Shown here: piece by piece, positions 27,723 to 36,824 of the stretch
Layout of the letters: every line of letters starts with the position of its first letter
How positions within the stretch are numbered: position 1 is the first letter of the stretch
Origin: Ignavibacteriales bacterium
GTDB lineage: Bacteria; Bacteroidota; Ignavibacteria; Ignavibacteriales; Ignavibacteriaceae
Assembly: GCA_016707285.1 (NCBI GenBank)
Contig: JADJIA010000001.1
Coordinates: forward strand, 496,001-560,000
Direction of reading: 5' to 3'
Length of the DNA: 64,000 bases
Position numbers and translations under genes: made by a program
The notes under the pieces: generated by a model
Database searches by the model: none
What the model was told of the DNA's origin: nothing
Seen by the model: the letters and a program-made list of their open reading frames with translations, nothing else

Positions 27723-28826
27723 TCATGAATTCGATTGATAGTTCCATTCAGAAATTTTGAATAGTTCAGTTGTTAGATTCTGAAATTTACGATAAGATTC
27801 AAATATTTTTTTGTTAAACGGGTCGGCTTCCACTATTTCAGTTATCACTTCATCTGTTTTTTGCCTGAGAACCTTCAAAACTTCATCAGGAAATTTCATT
27901 AGTTTTATACTTTCCTCTTTTTTGATCATATCCAGATATTCGGCATTTTTAGCTATCATCTCAGAAGTAATCAACGAATCAATGAAGCCGGCAGCTCCCT
28001 TAAGAATCGATTTTAGATCATCAGGTAATTTGTCGAATGCCACTTTGTTAATAATAAACTCAGTAGCTCCCGAGGGCTCTTGCCAGCCGGGATAATAATA
28101 GTAGGGCGCAACTCTGTGGAAGCCCATCTTGTAGTCGTGATATGGTCCAACCCATTCGAGAGCATCCAAAACTCCTCTCTCAAGATTGGTATATAATTCT
28201 CCACCCGGGAAGAGGAGCGAACTTGTTCCAAGTTTTGCCAGAACCTTCCCGCCAACTCCCGGAATCCGCATTTTAAGTCCATTAAAATCTTCAACCGATT
28301 TTATCTCTTTCCTGAACCAGCCCCCCATCTGCCCACTTGTATTTCCACCGGGAAGAGGGATCAATCCGTGTTTGGCATATAATTCTGTCCATAATTTTAA
28401 CCCGTCACCAAAATACATCCATGCACTTGTTTGAGGTGCATTCATTCCGTAGGGCAAACCTGTAAAAAAGATGGCAGCCGGCTCCTTCCCCGCCCAATAA
28501 TACGAAGCGCTGTGAACAATTTCAACATTTCCTTGTTTTACAGCATCAAAACTCTCCATCGCGGGAACGAGTTCACCACCCCCATAAACCTTTATTTTAA
28601 ATCTGCCTCCCGACATCTGATCAACAAGTTCAGAAAACCTGATCATCAACTCACCCAATACAGGGAAATTTGGGGGCCATGTTGTTGCCATTTTCCACTT
28701 CACTTCGGCTCCCGAATAGGAACTTCCTTTTTTATCCTTCCTCATACACGAAGAAAGAACACCCGGCAGAGTGGCTGCAGTAGTAATCACAGCAGCTTTT
28801 TTGATAAAGTCTCTTCTATTGGTCAT
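27723..28826 (-). CDS. TRAP-type substrate-binding protein, DctP family (TakP-like)
   Basis: A 367-residue exported protein with a twin-arginine motif (NRRDFIKKA) and a lipobox-like cysteine (LSSCMRK). Mature-region motifs fit the 2-oxo-acid-binding TakP group: WPPNFPVLGE, the conserved arginine in LKMRIPGVGGKVL, and LEWVGPYHDYKMGFHRVAPYYYYPGW. It should bind an organic acid for a TRAP transporter, but no DctQ/DctM membrane genes are in the window. It starts 7 bases after the phosphatase gene. The Tat route suggests folding or metal binding before export. Confidence 0.88.
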   Translation of the reverse strand: MTNRRDFIKKAAVITTAATLPGVLSSCMRKDKKGSSYSGAEVKWKMATTWPPNFPVLGELMIRFSELVDQMSGGRFKIKVYGGGELVPAMESFDAVKQGNVEIVHSASYYWAGKEPAAIFFTGLPYGMNAPQTSAWMYFGDGLKLWTELYAKHGLIPLPGGNTSGQMGGWFRKEIKSVEDFNGLKMRIPGVGGKVLAKLGTSSLLFPGGELYTNLERGVLDALEWVGPYHDYKMGFHRVAPYYYYPGWQEPSGATEFIINKVAFDKLPDDLKSILKGAAGFIDSLITSEMIAKNAEYLDMIKKEESIKLMKFPDEVLKVLRQKTDEVITEIVEADPFNKKIFESYRKFQNLTTELFKISEWNYQSNS

Positions 28827-28833
28827 AAATCTC

Positions 28834-30123
28834 TTATTTTTGTTTGATTCTTTTAATAATCATCAAGGTGGCATCATCTTCCCATTTTACACCATTACCA
28901 AACTTATCCGCCTCTTCAAATAATATCTCGATAATCTCAGCCGCTTTTTTTAGTTTGTGCTTTTTAACGAGTTTTATAACCTCTTTAATTGTGAAAAATT
29001 CTTCACCGGCATTTTGTCGCTCAATGATTCCATCACTATAGAGAAGCAATAAATCCCCTTCTTCCATGTGGGCAAATGATCGCTTGATGCTTATATCTGG
29101 GAATGCACCAAAAATAAGACCGGTAGGGTGAAGCTCATGGATGCGTTTGTTTTTAAAGATCAGAGGGGAAGGATGACCACCATTAGCATAAAAGAGATTA
29201 CCATTGTTTTCAAATTCCGCAAAAAAGAGGGAGATAAAACTTGTGGAATATGACCCCCTGTAAATCACTTCGTTTAATTTTTTAAGGGTATAAACCATTT
29301 TCATGTGTTTTTCAACCCCCATCCTGAGCCCGGTAACAACATCTCTTACCATCAAGGCTGCCGGAAGACCATGGCCGCTTGCATCACCAAAACAGATACC
29401 AAACTCATTTGCATCAAAACGGAAATAATCATACAGGTCGCCACCAACAAGTTCAGCGGGTTTCGATTTTGCAGCAATATCCCATCCCTCAATGGAAGGT
29501 GGAATTGAAGTTAAAAGTGATTGCTGAATTCTTGCAGCTTGTTGCATCTCCCCAATTACAGCTTCGGAAAAAAGTCTGTAATTAACGGCTCTCCTTACGG
29601 CATTGAGGCAAAATTCAATTTCCTCTCTTACCCAGCCGCTTAAAAGTTCAAATACGAAAATGAATCTTTTGTCGGGATTGTTAACTACAAAAGCAGCCGG
29701 AACTGAATACCCGTGCCGTTCTATCGGCAAAAATTTTGTAATTACCGTCGGCTCATCAAATATGTAGAGTCGCGTTTTCAACACAGTTGTCACTTCAATG
29801 CTGTCGGCGGGGATCTTCAGGGTGTAATTCCCTGATTCTCCGTCACCCGGGTAAATTAATTCATAATTTCCGGTCACTTCTTCGTAAATCCTGCCTCTTC
29901 TTATTTGAAGGTCATCTCCAAATGTCTTTTCAAGCAGAGTTACTATGTTAACGAGGAATGCCTTGCCGGTTTTTTCTTTACCAATTCCGGCGAGTAATGA
30001 ATCAAGTTTTCTGTAAAAATATTTAGGTTCGAGCATATCTTTTGGTTCTTTTGTTATAAAAGGAGAAATTTCCTTTTGATAAATATACTCAAATACAACA
30101 TATTTTTTAAGAATCGACTCCAA
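28834..30123 (-). CDS. PP2C-type serine phosphatase, RsbU/SpoIIE family
   Basis: A 429-residue protein. The N-terminal part (1-220) is a GAF-like sensor with LNAVRRAVNYRLF near its end. A linker helix (EMQQAARIQQSLL) leads to a SpoIIE domain (about 230-425) with metal-binding aspartates in GGDLYDYFRF, GDASGHGLPAALMV, LLLYSDGIIE and EDDATLMII. Proteins of this type dephosphorylate anti-anti-sigma factors in partner-switching pathways. No STAS or anti-sigma gene is adjacent, so the target is elsewhere. It is divergent from the mlaE gene. Confidence 0.88.
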   Translation of the reverse strand: MESILKKYVVFEYIYQKEISPFITKEPKDMLEPKYFYRKLDSLLAGIGKEKTGKAFLVNIVTLLEKTFGDDLQIRRGRIYEEVTGNYELIYPGDGESGNYTLKIPADSIEVTTVLKTRLYIFDEPTVITKFLPIERHGYSVPAAFVVNNPDKRFIFVFELLSGWVREEIEFCLNAVRRAVNYRLFSEAVIGEMQQAARIQQSLLTSIPPSIEGWDIAAKSKPAELVGGDLYDYFRFDANEFGICFGDASGHGLPAALMVRDVVTGLRMGVEKHMKMVYTLKKLNEVIYRGSYSTSFISLFFAEFENNGNLFYANGGHPSPLIFKNKRIHELHPTGLIFGAFPDISIKRSFAHMEEGDLLLLYSDGIIERQNAGEEFFTIKEVIKLVKKHKLKKAAEIIEILFEEADKFGNGVKWEDDATLMIIKRIKQK

Positions 30124-30163
30124 TAAATAGAGAGTTTAGATAAAAAATTGTTAATTTAGGAGT

Positions 30164-30171
30164 TAACTTTG
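30164..30171 (+). promoter_or_regulatory. Probable -7 element of the mla operon
   Basis: TAACTTTG matches TAnnTTTG exactly, 27 bases before the TTG start of mlaE. A TTG at 30148 is too close for the usual spacing, so the -33 element is uncertain. Confidence 0.4.
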
Positions 30172-30197
30172 TGTTATTTTAAACACCTGGAAGATTA

Positions 30198-30980
30198 TTG
30201 ACCTCCGACTCAACCTTTGAACAAATTCGTAAATTCTTTAACATCATAGGAGCGTTGTCGCTTTTTACGCACCGCTTTTTTATGAATGTCCTTAAACCTC
30301 CTTATGAGATTAAAGAGATTGCGAAACATATGTACGAGTTGGGTGTAAAAACCTTCCCCATTGTGAGCGTGACAGGTGTTATTATCGGAGTGGTCTTGAC
30401 ACTGCAGTCGCTCCCGATCATGATAAAATTTGGAGCAGAGGCATTTCTCCCTTATATGGTGACTCTCTCGGTTATTAGAGAGCTGGGCCCGGTGTTAACT
30501 GCCTTAATTTTTGCGGGAAGGGTTTCAAGCGGGATTGGTGCTGAACTTGGTTCAATGCGGGTAACTGAACAGATTGATGCGATGGAAGTGTCGGCTATCG
30601 ATCCATTCCGTTTTCTGGTGGTTACAAGAGTGATAGCTACCACAATGATTCTACCGTTACTTACAGTTTATGTCGATTTTCTTGCCATCGGCGGAGGCTT
30701 TTTTGCCTCATATATATCGATGAATACAACCTATGATCTTTATATGTCACAGGTTGTCGAAGTGGTTAAATTTGGGGACATTATTCCCGGCATCGGAAAA
30801 ACCATCGTTTTTGGCTTCATTGTTGGTATTACAGGTTCATTCCTTGGTTACACCGCCGATAAAGGAACCGAAGGTGTAGGGAAAGCATCAACCACCTCCG
30901 TGGTCTATTCTTCTCTACTAATCCTTATTTTTGATATGATACTTGTTCAAGTTGCGTTGTGGTTATGGCCGGTAAATTAG
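30198..30980 (+). CDS. mlaE: MlaE-family ABC permease of a lipid transporter
   Basis: A 260-residue inner-membrane permease with 5-6 membrane segments. The conserved cytoplasmic block RELGPVLTALIFAGRVSSGIGAELGSMRVTEQIDAMEVSAIDP is intact, including the EQID motif in the coupling helix that docks on the ATPase. It starts with TTG, with GGAAG upstream. It overlaps the ATPase gene by 22 bases. The MlaEFD complex moves phospholipids between the inner membrane and the periplasm or outer membrane. Confidence 0.93.
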   Translation: MTSDSTFEQIRKFFNIIGALSLFTHRFFMNVLKPPYEIKEIAKHMYELGVKTFPIVSVTGVIIGVVLTLQSLPIMIKFGAEAFLPYMVTLSVIRELGPVLTALIFAGRVSSGIGAELGSMRVTEQIDAMEVSAIDPFRFLVVTRVIATTMILPLLTVYVDFLAIGGGFFASYISMNTTYDLYMSQVVEVVKFGDIIPGIGKTIVFGFIVGITGSFLGYTADKGTEGVGKASTTSVVYSSLLILIFDMILVQVALWLWPVN

Positions 30981-31720
30981 TAGAAGTTAAAGATGTTTAC
31001 AAAAGCTTTGGTGAACAATCCGTGCTCGCCGGCGTTTCGCTTGAGGTTAATGAGACTCAAAATCTTGTAATCTTTGGTAAGTCTGGAACGGGTAAAAGTG
31101 TACTTTTAAAATGTATGGTGGGACTTTTAACCCCGGACAAAGGGACCATATCAATCAACGGGATTGATGTACTCAACATTCCACTTAAGGAAATGAATGA
31201 GTTGCGGAAAAATATCGGTTTCCTTTTCCAGGGTGCGGCACTTTATGATTCAATGTCAGTACGCGAAAATCTTGCCTTCCCTCTGATTAGAAATTTTAAT
31301 TTTACGCAAAAAGAAGTAACACAAAAGGTTGAACGGGCTTTGGATATGGTGTCACTCTCGCATGCAATAGACAAAATGCCGAGTGAACTTTCCGGCGGTA
31401 TGCGAAAAAGAGTTGGTTTGGCGCGCTCAATAATAACAGAGCCGATGTTGATGCTTTACGATGAACCAACAACCGGTCTCGACCCCATAACAACCAAAGA
31501 GATCAGCAAACTAATTCGTGATCTCCAACAAGAACTTAAAATGACCTCCATTGCTGTTACTCATGATCTGATCTGTGCACAAATAATTGCAGACAGAGTT
31601 ATTGTACTCAACGATGGTATCATACTCTTTGAAGGTGATCTGGCTACTCTCACTTCACTTGACGATCCCTTTCTGAAAAACTTTTTTAGTCCTGAATATT
31701 TAGAGGATAATTATGGCTGA
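30959..31720 (+). CDS. mlaF: MlaF-family ABC ATPase
   Basis: A 253-residue ATPase with every catalytic motif present: Walker A GKSGTGKS, Q-loop FLFQGAALYDSM, signature LSGGMRKRVGLARS, Walker B MLMLYDEPTTGLDP and H-loop AVTHD. It drives the MlaE permease encoded just upstream. The start ATG 30959 overlaps mlaE by 22 bases; ATG 30965 is an alternative. It provides the reference for judging the degenerate paralogue at 43318-44052. Confidence 0.95.
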   Translation: MVMAGKLVEVKDVYKSFGEQSVLAGVSLEVNETQNLVIFGKSGTGKSVLLKCMVGLLTPDKGTISINGIDVLNIPLKEMNELRKNIGFLFQGAALYDSMSVRENLAFPLIRNFNFTQKEVTQKVERALDMVSLSHAIDKMPSELSGGMRKRVGLARSIITEPMLMLYDEPTTGLDPITTKEISKLIRDLQQELKMTSIAVTHDLICAQIIADRVIVLNDGIILFEGDLATLTSLDDPFLKNFFSPEYLEDNYG

Positions 31721-32774
31721 GCAACATAAATTTTTACGACTCGGAATTTTTGTATCAATAGGGATGATCCTGCTTTTGATAGGAATCTTTTATGTTGGGA
31801 GTAAACAATCACTTTTTACTTCCACATTTAAAGTTAAAGCATATTTTACCAATATTGAGGGACTGCGCAAAGGCGCTCCTGTCCGTATGTCGGGCATAAA
31901 TGTTGGTGCTGTGGCTGATATTTTTCTTGCTCCCGACACCTCGGGGAAGGTGCTTGTGGTAATGGACCTTGAAAAAGATGTGCAAAGATTTATCCGTAAA
32001 AATACTGAAGCTTATGTAGAAACTGAAGGACTTGTTGGAAACAAGGTTATTAACCTGCAAAAAGGGACGGTTGACCAACCTGCTGTTGAAGATGGAGGCA
32101 CTATCAAAGGGATGAACCCTCTGGGTCTCGCAGCAATACTTGAAGAGATAACCGAAATACTTGGTTCAACAAAATCTATGAGCTCCGATCTTGCCGGAAT
32201 TGTCTCTAAAATCAATTCAGGAGAGGGTACAATCGGTAAACTTCTTAACGATGACAGGTTGTATGAAAACACAAACCTGATCCTTTTAACTGCCAATAGA
32301 GGGCTCGAAGCCGCCGTATCAAAGTATGACACACTTGCTACCCTTGTGGCTGATCTTGGCAAAAATATCAATTCCGTTGTGAAAAATGCTGACAATGTTA
32401 TGTTCACTATGGATACACTCATGTCTCATGTGGATGGAGTTGTAAAAGATGTCCGTTCCGGTAAAGGAGTTGTAGGAAAACTGTTAAAAGATGGCAGTGA
32501 TGTCGATGTTTCTGTAAAAGAGATGTTAAGTGAACTCGTGGGTATTACCAAAGAGGTAAGAGTGGGAGCCGGAAGATTCAGCGAAAACATGGAAGCACTA
32601 AAGCGCAACTGGCTCTTCTCATCCTATTTTGAAGAGAGAGGTTATTACGATAAATCAGGTTATGAAGTAAAACTTGAAGATTATATCGATCAGATCAACA
32701 ACAAAATAAAAGATTTGGATGAAAGAATCAAAACCCTGAAAGAACTTGAAAAGAAACAAGTTTCAAAGAAATAA
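31713..32774 (+). CDS. mlaD: MlaD/MCE-domain lipid-binding protein
   Basis: A 353-residue protein anchored by one N-terminal membrane segment (about 11-31). The MCE domain (about 38-117) has YFTNIEGLRKGAPVRMSGINVGAVADI. A long helical region follows, with the repeated element G-EGTIGKLLNDD / GKGVVGKLLKDG, then a charged C-terminal coiled coil (INNKIKDLDERIKTLKELEKK). MCE proteins form hexameric rings or tubes that carry lipids across the periplasm. It overlaps mlaF by 8 bases and closes this three-gene operon. Confidence 0.93.
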   Translation: MAEQHKFLRLGIFVSIGMILLLIGIFYVGSKQSLFTSTFKVKAYFTNIEGLRKGAPVRMSGINVGAVADIFLAPDTSGKVLVVMDLEKDVQRFIRKNTEAYVETEGLVGNKVINLQKGTVDQPAVEDGGTIKGMNPLGLAAILEEITEILGSTKSMSSDLAGIVSKINSGEGTIGKLLNDDRLYENTNLILLTANRGLEAAVSKYDTLATLVADLGKNINSVVKNADNVMFTMDTLMSHVDGVVKDVRSGKGVVGKLLKDGSDVDVSVKEMLSELVGITKEVRVGAGRFSENMEALKRNWLFSSYFEERGYYDKSGYEVKLEDYIDQINNKIKDLDERIKTLKELEKKQVSKK

Positions 32775-32783
32775 TTGCTTGCT

Positions 32784-32819
32784 ATTATTGCATTACTGAA
32801 TTATTGCATTATTGCATTA
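32784..32819 (+). repeat. Degenerate 8-bp tandem repeat, ATTAYTGN family, copy 1
   Basis: Units in order: ATTATTGC, ATTACTGA, ATTATTGC, ATTATTGC, then ATTA. It lies between the mlaD stop and a terminator. The same 8-bp vocabulary recurs at 60147-60194 and, inverted, at 63572-63607. Confidence 0.75.
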
Positions 32820-32857
32820 AAAAAGGCTGCCCCTTTTGAGACAGCCTCTTTTTTTTA
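32820..32857. terminator. Terminator between convergent mlaD and DUF6580 genes
   Basis: AAAAGGCTG and CAGCCTCTTTT pair (one mismatch) around a loop, with a run of A before and T after, so it can act in both directions. Confidence 0.75.
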
Positions 32858-32874
32858 TTGGATATTTTAATCTT

Positions 32875-33396
32875 TTATGCTTCTACAGGAGCAAGAATTT
32901 TAACTTTTGCATATTCGAAAGCACCAAACATCAAACCTGTATAAAACAGATCACCGGCCGCACTGTATCCAAAAAATGGAATTGCTGCAACATAACACTG
33001 AATTAAGCCTGTTAAATCCATTGTGTAATATGTTCCGGATGCCCACATCGCAAAGTTGGTAACCACAAAAAACAAGATACTTGATCCCAAAGCAACACCT
33101 GCTGTTTTAAGTACGGAATTGTTTTTACGAAGAAAAAATCCCATCGAAACAATCATCGCAAAACCAAGGTAAACCGCCCACATTGTATCGTGCATGCCAA
33201 TTACCAAATCTGACAGCAACATTGCTGCGAAAGGTACCACATATGCAAGTCTTTTGTCATTTAAATAAGCTCCGCCAAACAAAGCCATTGCTGCAATCGG
33301 GGTGAAGTTTGGCCAATGTGGTATTAACCTCATACCTGCTGCCATAACAATCATAACAATTGCTAAAATATATTTATTATTCTGCTCGAATTTCAT
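32875..33396 (-). CDS. DUF6580-family membrane protein in the cobalamin operon
   Basis: A 173-residue, almost wholly hydrophobic protein with 5-6 membrane segments. The family block RLIPHWPNFTPIAAMALFGGAYL is near the N terminus, and VVTNFAMWASGTYYTMDLTGL and AAGDLFYTGLMFGAFEYA occur later. Size and topology resemble the substrate-binding S components of energy-coupling-factor vitamin transporters. It is co-oriented with, and 86 bases downstream of, the BtuG-like gene in a riboswitch-led run, which suggests a role in uptake of a corrinoid or a precursor across the inner membrane. No BtuCD or ECF ATPase is in the window. The function is inferred. Confidence 0.7.
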   Translation of the reverse strand: MKFEQNNKYILAIVMIVMAAGMRLIPHWPNFTPIAAMALFGGAYLNDKRLAYVVPFAAMLLSDLVIGMHDTMWAVYLGFAMIVSMGFFLRKNNSVLKTAGVALGSSILFFVVTNFAMWASGTYYTMDLTGLIQCYVAAIPFFGYSAAGDLFYTGLMFGAFEYAKVKILAPVEA

Positions 33397-33482
33397 ATCT
33401 GTGTCTCCGTTATCTGAACAATTTTTTAATCGTAAAGATGTAATTTAAGTTAAATTGATTTAAAAATAAAATAGGTTTTCAT

Positions 33483-34550
33483 TTATCTGTAATTGACTAT
33501 CGCCAGACCGCCCGGATTTAATCCCGTTTCAAATCTTCTGACTTCTTTTCCACTCATATCAAAAATCGCCACTTCTCCATTTTGTGTAAAATCTTTTGGA
33601 TTTCCGAGATACAAAAGCATATCAATTGGGTCATAAGCAATAGAATAAATAACACCGTACATTGAATTGACCGCCATGCCTCCTATAAATAATTCGGGCG
33701 ACTTTTTAAAGTCACCGAGATCAACTTTCATTACCCCCAAATTATTTAAAACAAGCATAACATTTTCAGGAGTAACTACGGCATCGCTCGGATTCTGTGA
33801 CAAAATTAGTGAATCGATCACATCAAGCCCGGCAGGATCAATTTTGTAAATTGCCCCACCGATATCTGCTGAATCATAGCGACCTGTGCAAATTGTGTAG
33901 AGCATATTGTTTTTATCCTTGGCAAGATTTACGGGATTGGTGCCAACCGTTATCGACTCCATAACAGCATCTGTGTTCAGGTCGATCACTGAAACAGTGT
34001 TTCCGCCTCCCAATCCGGAGTTTGCAACAAATAATCGTCCACCAATTTCAACCATTCCTTCCGGATAAGAACCAACTGGTATCTCTTTCACAACAGTCAT
34101 TGTTTTTGCATCAATTTTATAAACTTTGCCCGAAAACCCTGTTACATATGCTGTTAATGAATCTTTTGCGAAAATTCTTCTGGGTCCCGCTCCCGCGCCA
34201 AGATCAATTGTCCCCTTCGATCTAAAACTTGTAATATCTATCACCTCTATCTTGTTGGAAACATTCACAGCAATAAAGGCAGTATTTCCCACAATCACAA
34301 TGTCGTTCCCTGTGTCGCCCAGCGATCTTCCACTGTTTGCAACTGCAAATACATTTAACAAAACTTGTCTTGATGTAAGTTCATAATAGGATAGAGTTGA
34401 ATTGTTTTGACTGTAAAGTCCCTCGTTTAAAACATAAACACCCTTTGCAGCTTGAGTTAAAGGGGTTTCAGGCATTGTTGGTGAATCTTTACAACCGGTT
34501 ATCACAAGTATGGTCAGCAATGTTGAAAAAGCGAAAACAAATTTTTTCAT
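33483..34550 (-). CDS. Beta-propeller surface lipoprotein, BtuG-like
   Basis: A 355-residue lipoprotein (lipobox VITGCKDS, Cys20). It has YVTN/DUF5074-type propeller blades: repeats such as VVIVGNTAFIAVNVSNKIEVIDI, AKDSLTAYVTGFSGKVYKID and IGGRLFVANSGLGGGNTVSVIDL, about seven in all. In Bacteroides, BtuG is a seven-bladed propeller lipoprotein that sits on BtuB and captures vitamin B12 with very high affinity, and is encoded beside btuB. Here the gene lies 7 bases after a BtuB-like receptor and downstream of a cobalamin riboswitch. The assignment rests on fold pattern and context, not on residue-level matching. Confidence 0.7.
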   Translation of the reverse strand: MKKFVFAFSTLLTILVITGCKDSPTMPETPLTQAAKGVYVLNEGLYSQNNSTLSYYELTSRQVLLNVFAVANSGRSLGDTGNDIVIVGNTAFIAVNVSNKIEVIDITSFRSKGTIDLGAGAGPRRIFAKDSLTAYVTGFSGKVYKIDAKTMTVVKEIPVGSYPEGMVEIGGRLFVANSGLGGGNTVSVIDLNTDAVMESITVGTNPVNLAKDKNNMLYTICTGRYDSADIGGAIYKIDPAGLDVIDSLILSQNPSDAVVTPENVMLVLNNLGVMKVDLGDFKKSPELFIGGMAVNSMYGVIYSIAYDPIDMLLYLGNPKDFTQNGEVAIFDMSGKEVRRFETGLNPGGLAIVNYR

Positions 34551-34557
34551 GGAAATC

Positions 34558-36522
34558 CTATATACTTAATGTGTAAGAGAAAATGAATGTTCTTAGAGGC
34601 ATCGGATAAGATTGAATAATCCGGTAATTCTCGTTAAACAGGTTATAAATTGATAGTGAGGCAAGTTGCCCGACGTTAAAAAAATTGAAGTGGTATTCGG
34701 TCTTAAAATCAAAAACTGAATTTCCGTGGATGGTCGAAAGGGGGTCGTTATCAAATGTAAAATAAGATTCACTGCTGATTCTGTTCCCCAAAGTAATGGC
34801 AAGCCCACCGGTTTTAAAGGTAATCGCGGAATTTATCCTGTGCTCAGGGGAGTAGAGTAGCTGTTTACCGTTGCTTTTATCGGTCGTTCCAAATGGTGAG
34901 ATATTCTCTGCATCCAGATAAACATAATTGCTTGTAAGTCTCACGACATCAGAAAAAAGGGAGATTAACACGGAAAATTCAACCCCGGATGAAATTGTTT
35001 TTGCTATGTTCCTCGGCACCTGAAGGGCAATCATCGAGGGAACCCATATAATTTTATCTTCGGTTTCGATTCTGAAATAGACAAGAGAGACTTCACCCTT
35101 CACGATTTTTAGATCATCTATAACAATCCCCGCTTCAAATCCCGTTGATCTTTCCGGCTTCAGGTCAGAGGCGGAAAAAACTGAAGAATAATAATATTCA
35201 TTAAATGAAGGAATTCTGGTCGTTTTATAAAAATGTGCTTTGATTGACAAAGGAGTGTAAAACTTTGGAGAAACCAACATCCCGGTGCTGTAGGAAGTGC
35301 GGGATTCATCGTTGCTGCCAATCCCCGTTTGTGAAAAAATATCAACATTTATCCCCCCGGTGATGGCAAAATCAGCGATAGCTGTTAACAAGAATTCAGG
35401 AGAATATTTAAACCCGGCAGACAGCCTGTGGAAATTTCTGCTCAAAGAAGTTTCTTTGCGATTGTTTGAAAGAGCGGTTTTAATGTCATTTAATTCTCCC
35501 ATTTCGAATCCATATCCGGAATTAAATTTTAAGTCACCAAACGAGGCAAAAGCCTTCAAATTGACAGAATAAGTATTCAGTTTGGAATCATCATAGTCGA
35601 GATATTTGTAATAGTTTACATTTGGATCTTCAAATTTGTAAAGCTGATGATTGTAACTTGTCACCAGTTCAAAACCAGAATTTGTGAACAGTGGACCGGT
35701 TAATCTTAAAACTGAAAGTGAACCTGTTGTTGTGTTTGAGGCTCTTGAAGAAGAGATGTTGTTTGTAACCACAAATCCCGGCACACCCGAAGCGAAGAAG
35801 GAGTAGTTGGAGTAGATATCAGCTACAAAATCTTTAAAGGTGTAAATCGCAGAAACTGATGCAAATGATTTATTGTAATGAGCATTTTCCCGTTCGTTAA
35901 TCTTCCCTTCAAATTCATAATCAAACCTGTTTGCCGACCACATCCTCTCCCCCGCAACTGAAACCTGCAAGTTTCCGGTCTTTAACGAACCGTTTAATGT
36001 AGATGAAGAAAGCCCTGTATTATCAAATTTTTGAGTAAATTTTAGTCCGTTTTCCCTTTTTCCACGACTTTCCAGCGAGAGAACTCCATCGGTTGAGATG
36101 TCACCCGAAGCTGAATATGAAGATGAAAACTCAGCCGATTTGATGTCACTCATCGAAAATGCTGATAGATCAAAACCGCCATATCTGAGATCATTCATTC
36201 TGGCTCCATTAAACAAAACCAGACTGTTTTCAGAGCTTAACCCCCTGTATGACAATAGTTTCGCGGATGCCGCTCCACCATAATCTTTAACAAATACAGA
36301 AAAATTGCCATTAACCACCTCCTCGAGTGAATTCCATATACCTCCGAACTCATCAAGTAGATCAACTTTTTTGCCAAATCCGGGATTCTCACTCCCCTTC
36401 TCACCGGTCACTATAATTTCATCCAAAGTGACAGGCAAGCCGGTAACTGAATCAATTTGTGGAACAGGATTTTGAGCAATTACAACGGTAAAACAAAAAA
36501 TGAATGATAAAATAAATTTCAT
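34558..36522 (-). CDS. btuB: TonB-dependent cobalamin receptor, BtuB-like
   Basis: A 654-residue receptor with a signal peptide (1-16), TonB box DEIIVTGEK (about 33-41), plug domain (about 50-160, LLSYRGLSSENSLVLFNGARMND) and a barrel that ends FIFSYTLSI. The BtuB call comes from the cobalamin riboswitch directly upstream; the plug sequence alone would only give a generic receptor. It is the first gene of the run with the propeller lipoprotein and the DUF6580 protein. Confidence 0.82.
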   Translation of the reverse strand: MKFILSFIFCFTVVIAQNPVPQIDSVTGLPVTLDEIIVTGEKGSENPGFGKKVDLLDEFGGIWNSLEEVVNGNFSVFVKDYGGAASAKLLSYRGLSSENSLVLFNGARMNDLRYGGFDLSAFSMSDIKSAEFSSSYSASGDISTDGVLSLESRGKRENGLKFTQKFDNTGLSSSTLNGSLKTGNLQVSVAGERMWSANRFDYEFEGKINERENAHYNKSFASVSAIYTFKDFVADIYSNYSFFASGVPGFVVTNNISSSRASNTTTGSLSVLRLTGPLFTNSGFELVTSYNHQLYKFEDPNVNYYKYLDYDDSKLNTYSVNLKAFASFGDLKFNSGYGFEMGELNDIKTALSNNRKETSLSRNFHRLSAGFKYSPEFLLTAIADFAITGGINVDIFSQTGIGSNDESRTSYSTGMLVSPKFYTPLSIKAHFYKTTRIPSFNEYYYSSVFSASDLKPERSTGFEAGIVIDDLKIVKGEVSLVYFRIETEDKIIWVPSMIALQVPRNIAKTISSGVEFSVLISLFSDVVRLTSNYVYLDAENISPFGTTDKSNGKQLLYSPEHRINSAITFKTGGLAITLGNRISSESYFTFDNDPLSTIHGNSVFDFKTEYHFNFFNVGQLASLSIYNLFNENYRIIQSYPMPLRTFIFSYTLSI

Positions 36523-36577
36523 TGTATTTCGTGGGTGGAACGAGGAGAGAAGGAAGTGTAAATAAGCAGGTGTTTAA

Positions 36578-36601
36578 ACTGTGAACGGGTATGGACACAG
36601 T
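36578..36601 (-). promoter_or_regulatory. Hairpin in the riboswitch expression platform
   Basis: ACTGTG and CACAGT pair around a 12-base loop in the leader between the aptamer and the btuB start. No T run follows, so control by masking translation is more likely than termination. Confidence 0.35.
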
Positions 36602-36641
36602 TCTTCCGGACAACCTTTTACGCGAAGGTCATTTCCTGATT

Positions 36642-36808
36642 ATTTACGGCAGGTCTCCTGGCTTCGAGGTAAATTGCCAAGCCTTCCCATTTATTTGTGG
36701 TGGCTTAATTGGCAAACTGGAAAAACAATATCCTCATACAGTTGCGCGACAGCGCCGGATTCTCACCGGCTTCCCTATTCTTTCTGCTCCCTGCAGAACA
36801 CCGTAAAT
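36642..36808 (-). ncRNA. Cobalamin (adenosylcobalamin-type) riboswitch
   Basis: On the minus strand the leader shows the cobalamin aptamer in order: the closing P1 strand ATTTACGG (36808-36801); GGGAAGCCGGTGAGAATCCG followed by GGCGCTGTCGCGCAACTG; and the B12 box GAAGCCAGGAGACCTGCC just before the matching P1 strand CCGTAAAT (36649-36642). The two P1 strands are perfectly complementary. Binding of the coenzyme should lower expression of the downstream receptor operon. The start of btuB lies 119 bases downstream. Confidence 0.95.
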
Positions 36809-36824
36809 TGTGTTAAGAACATTA

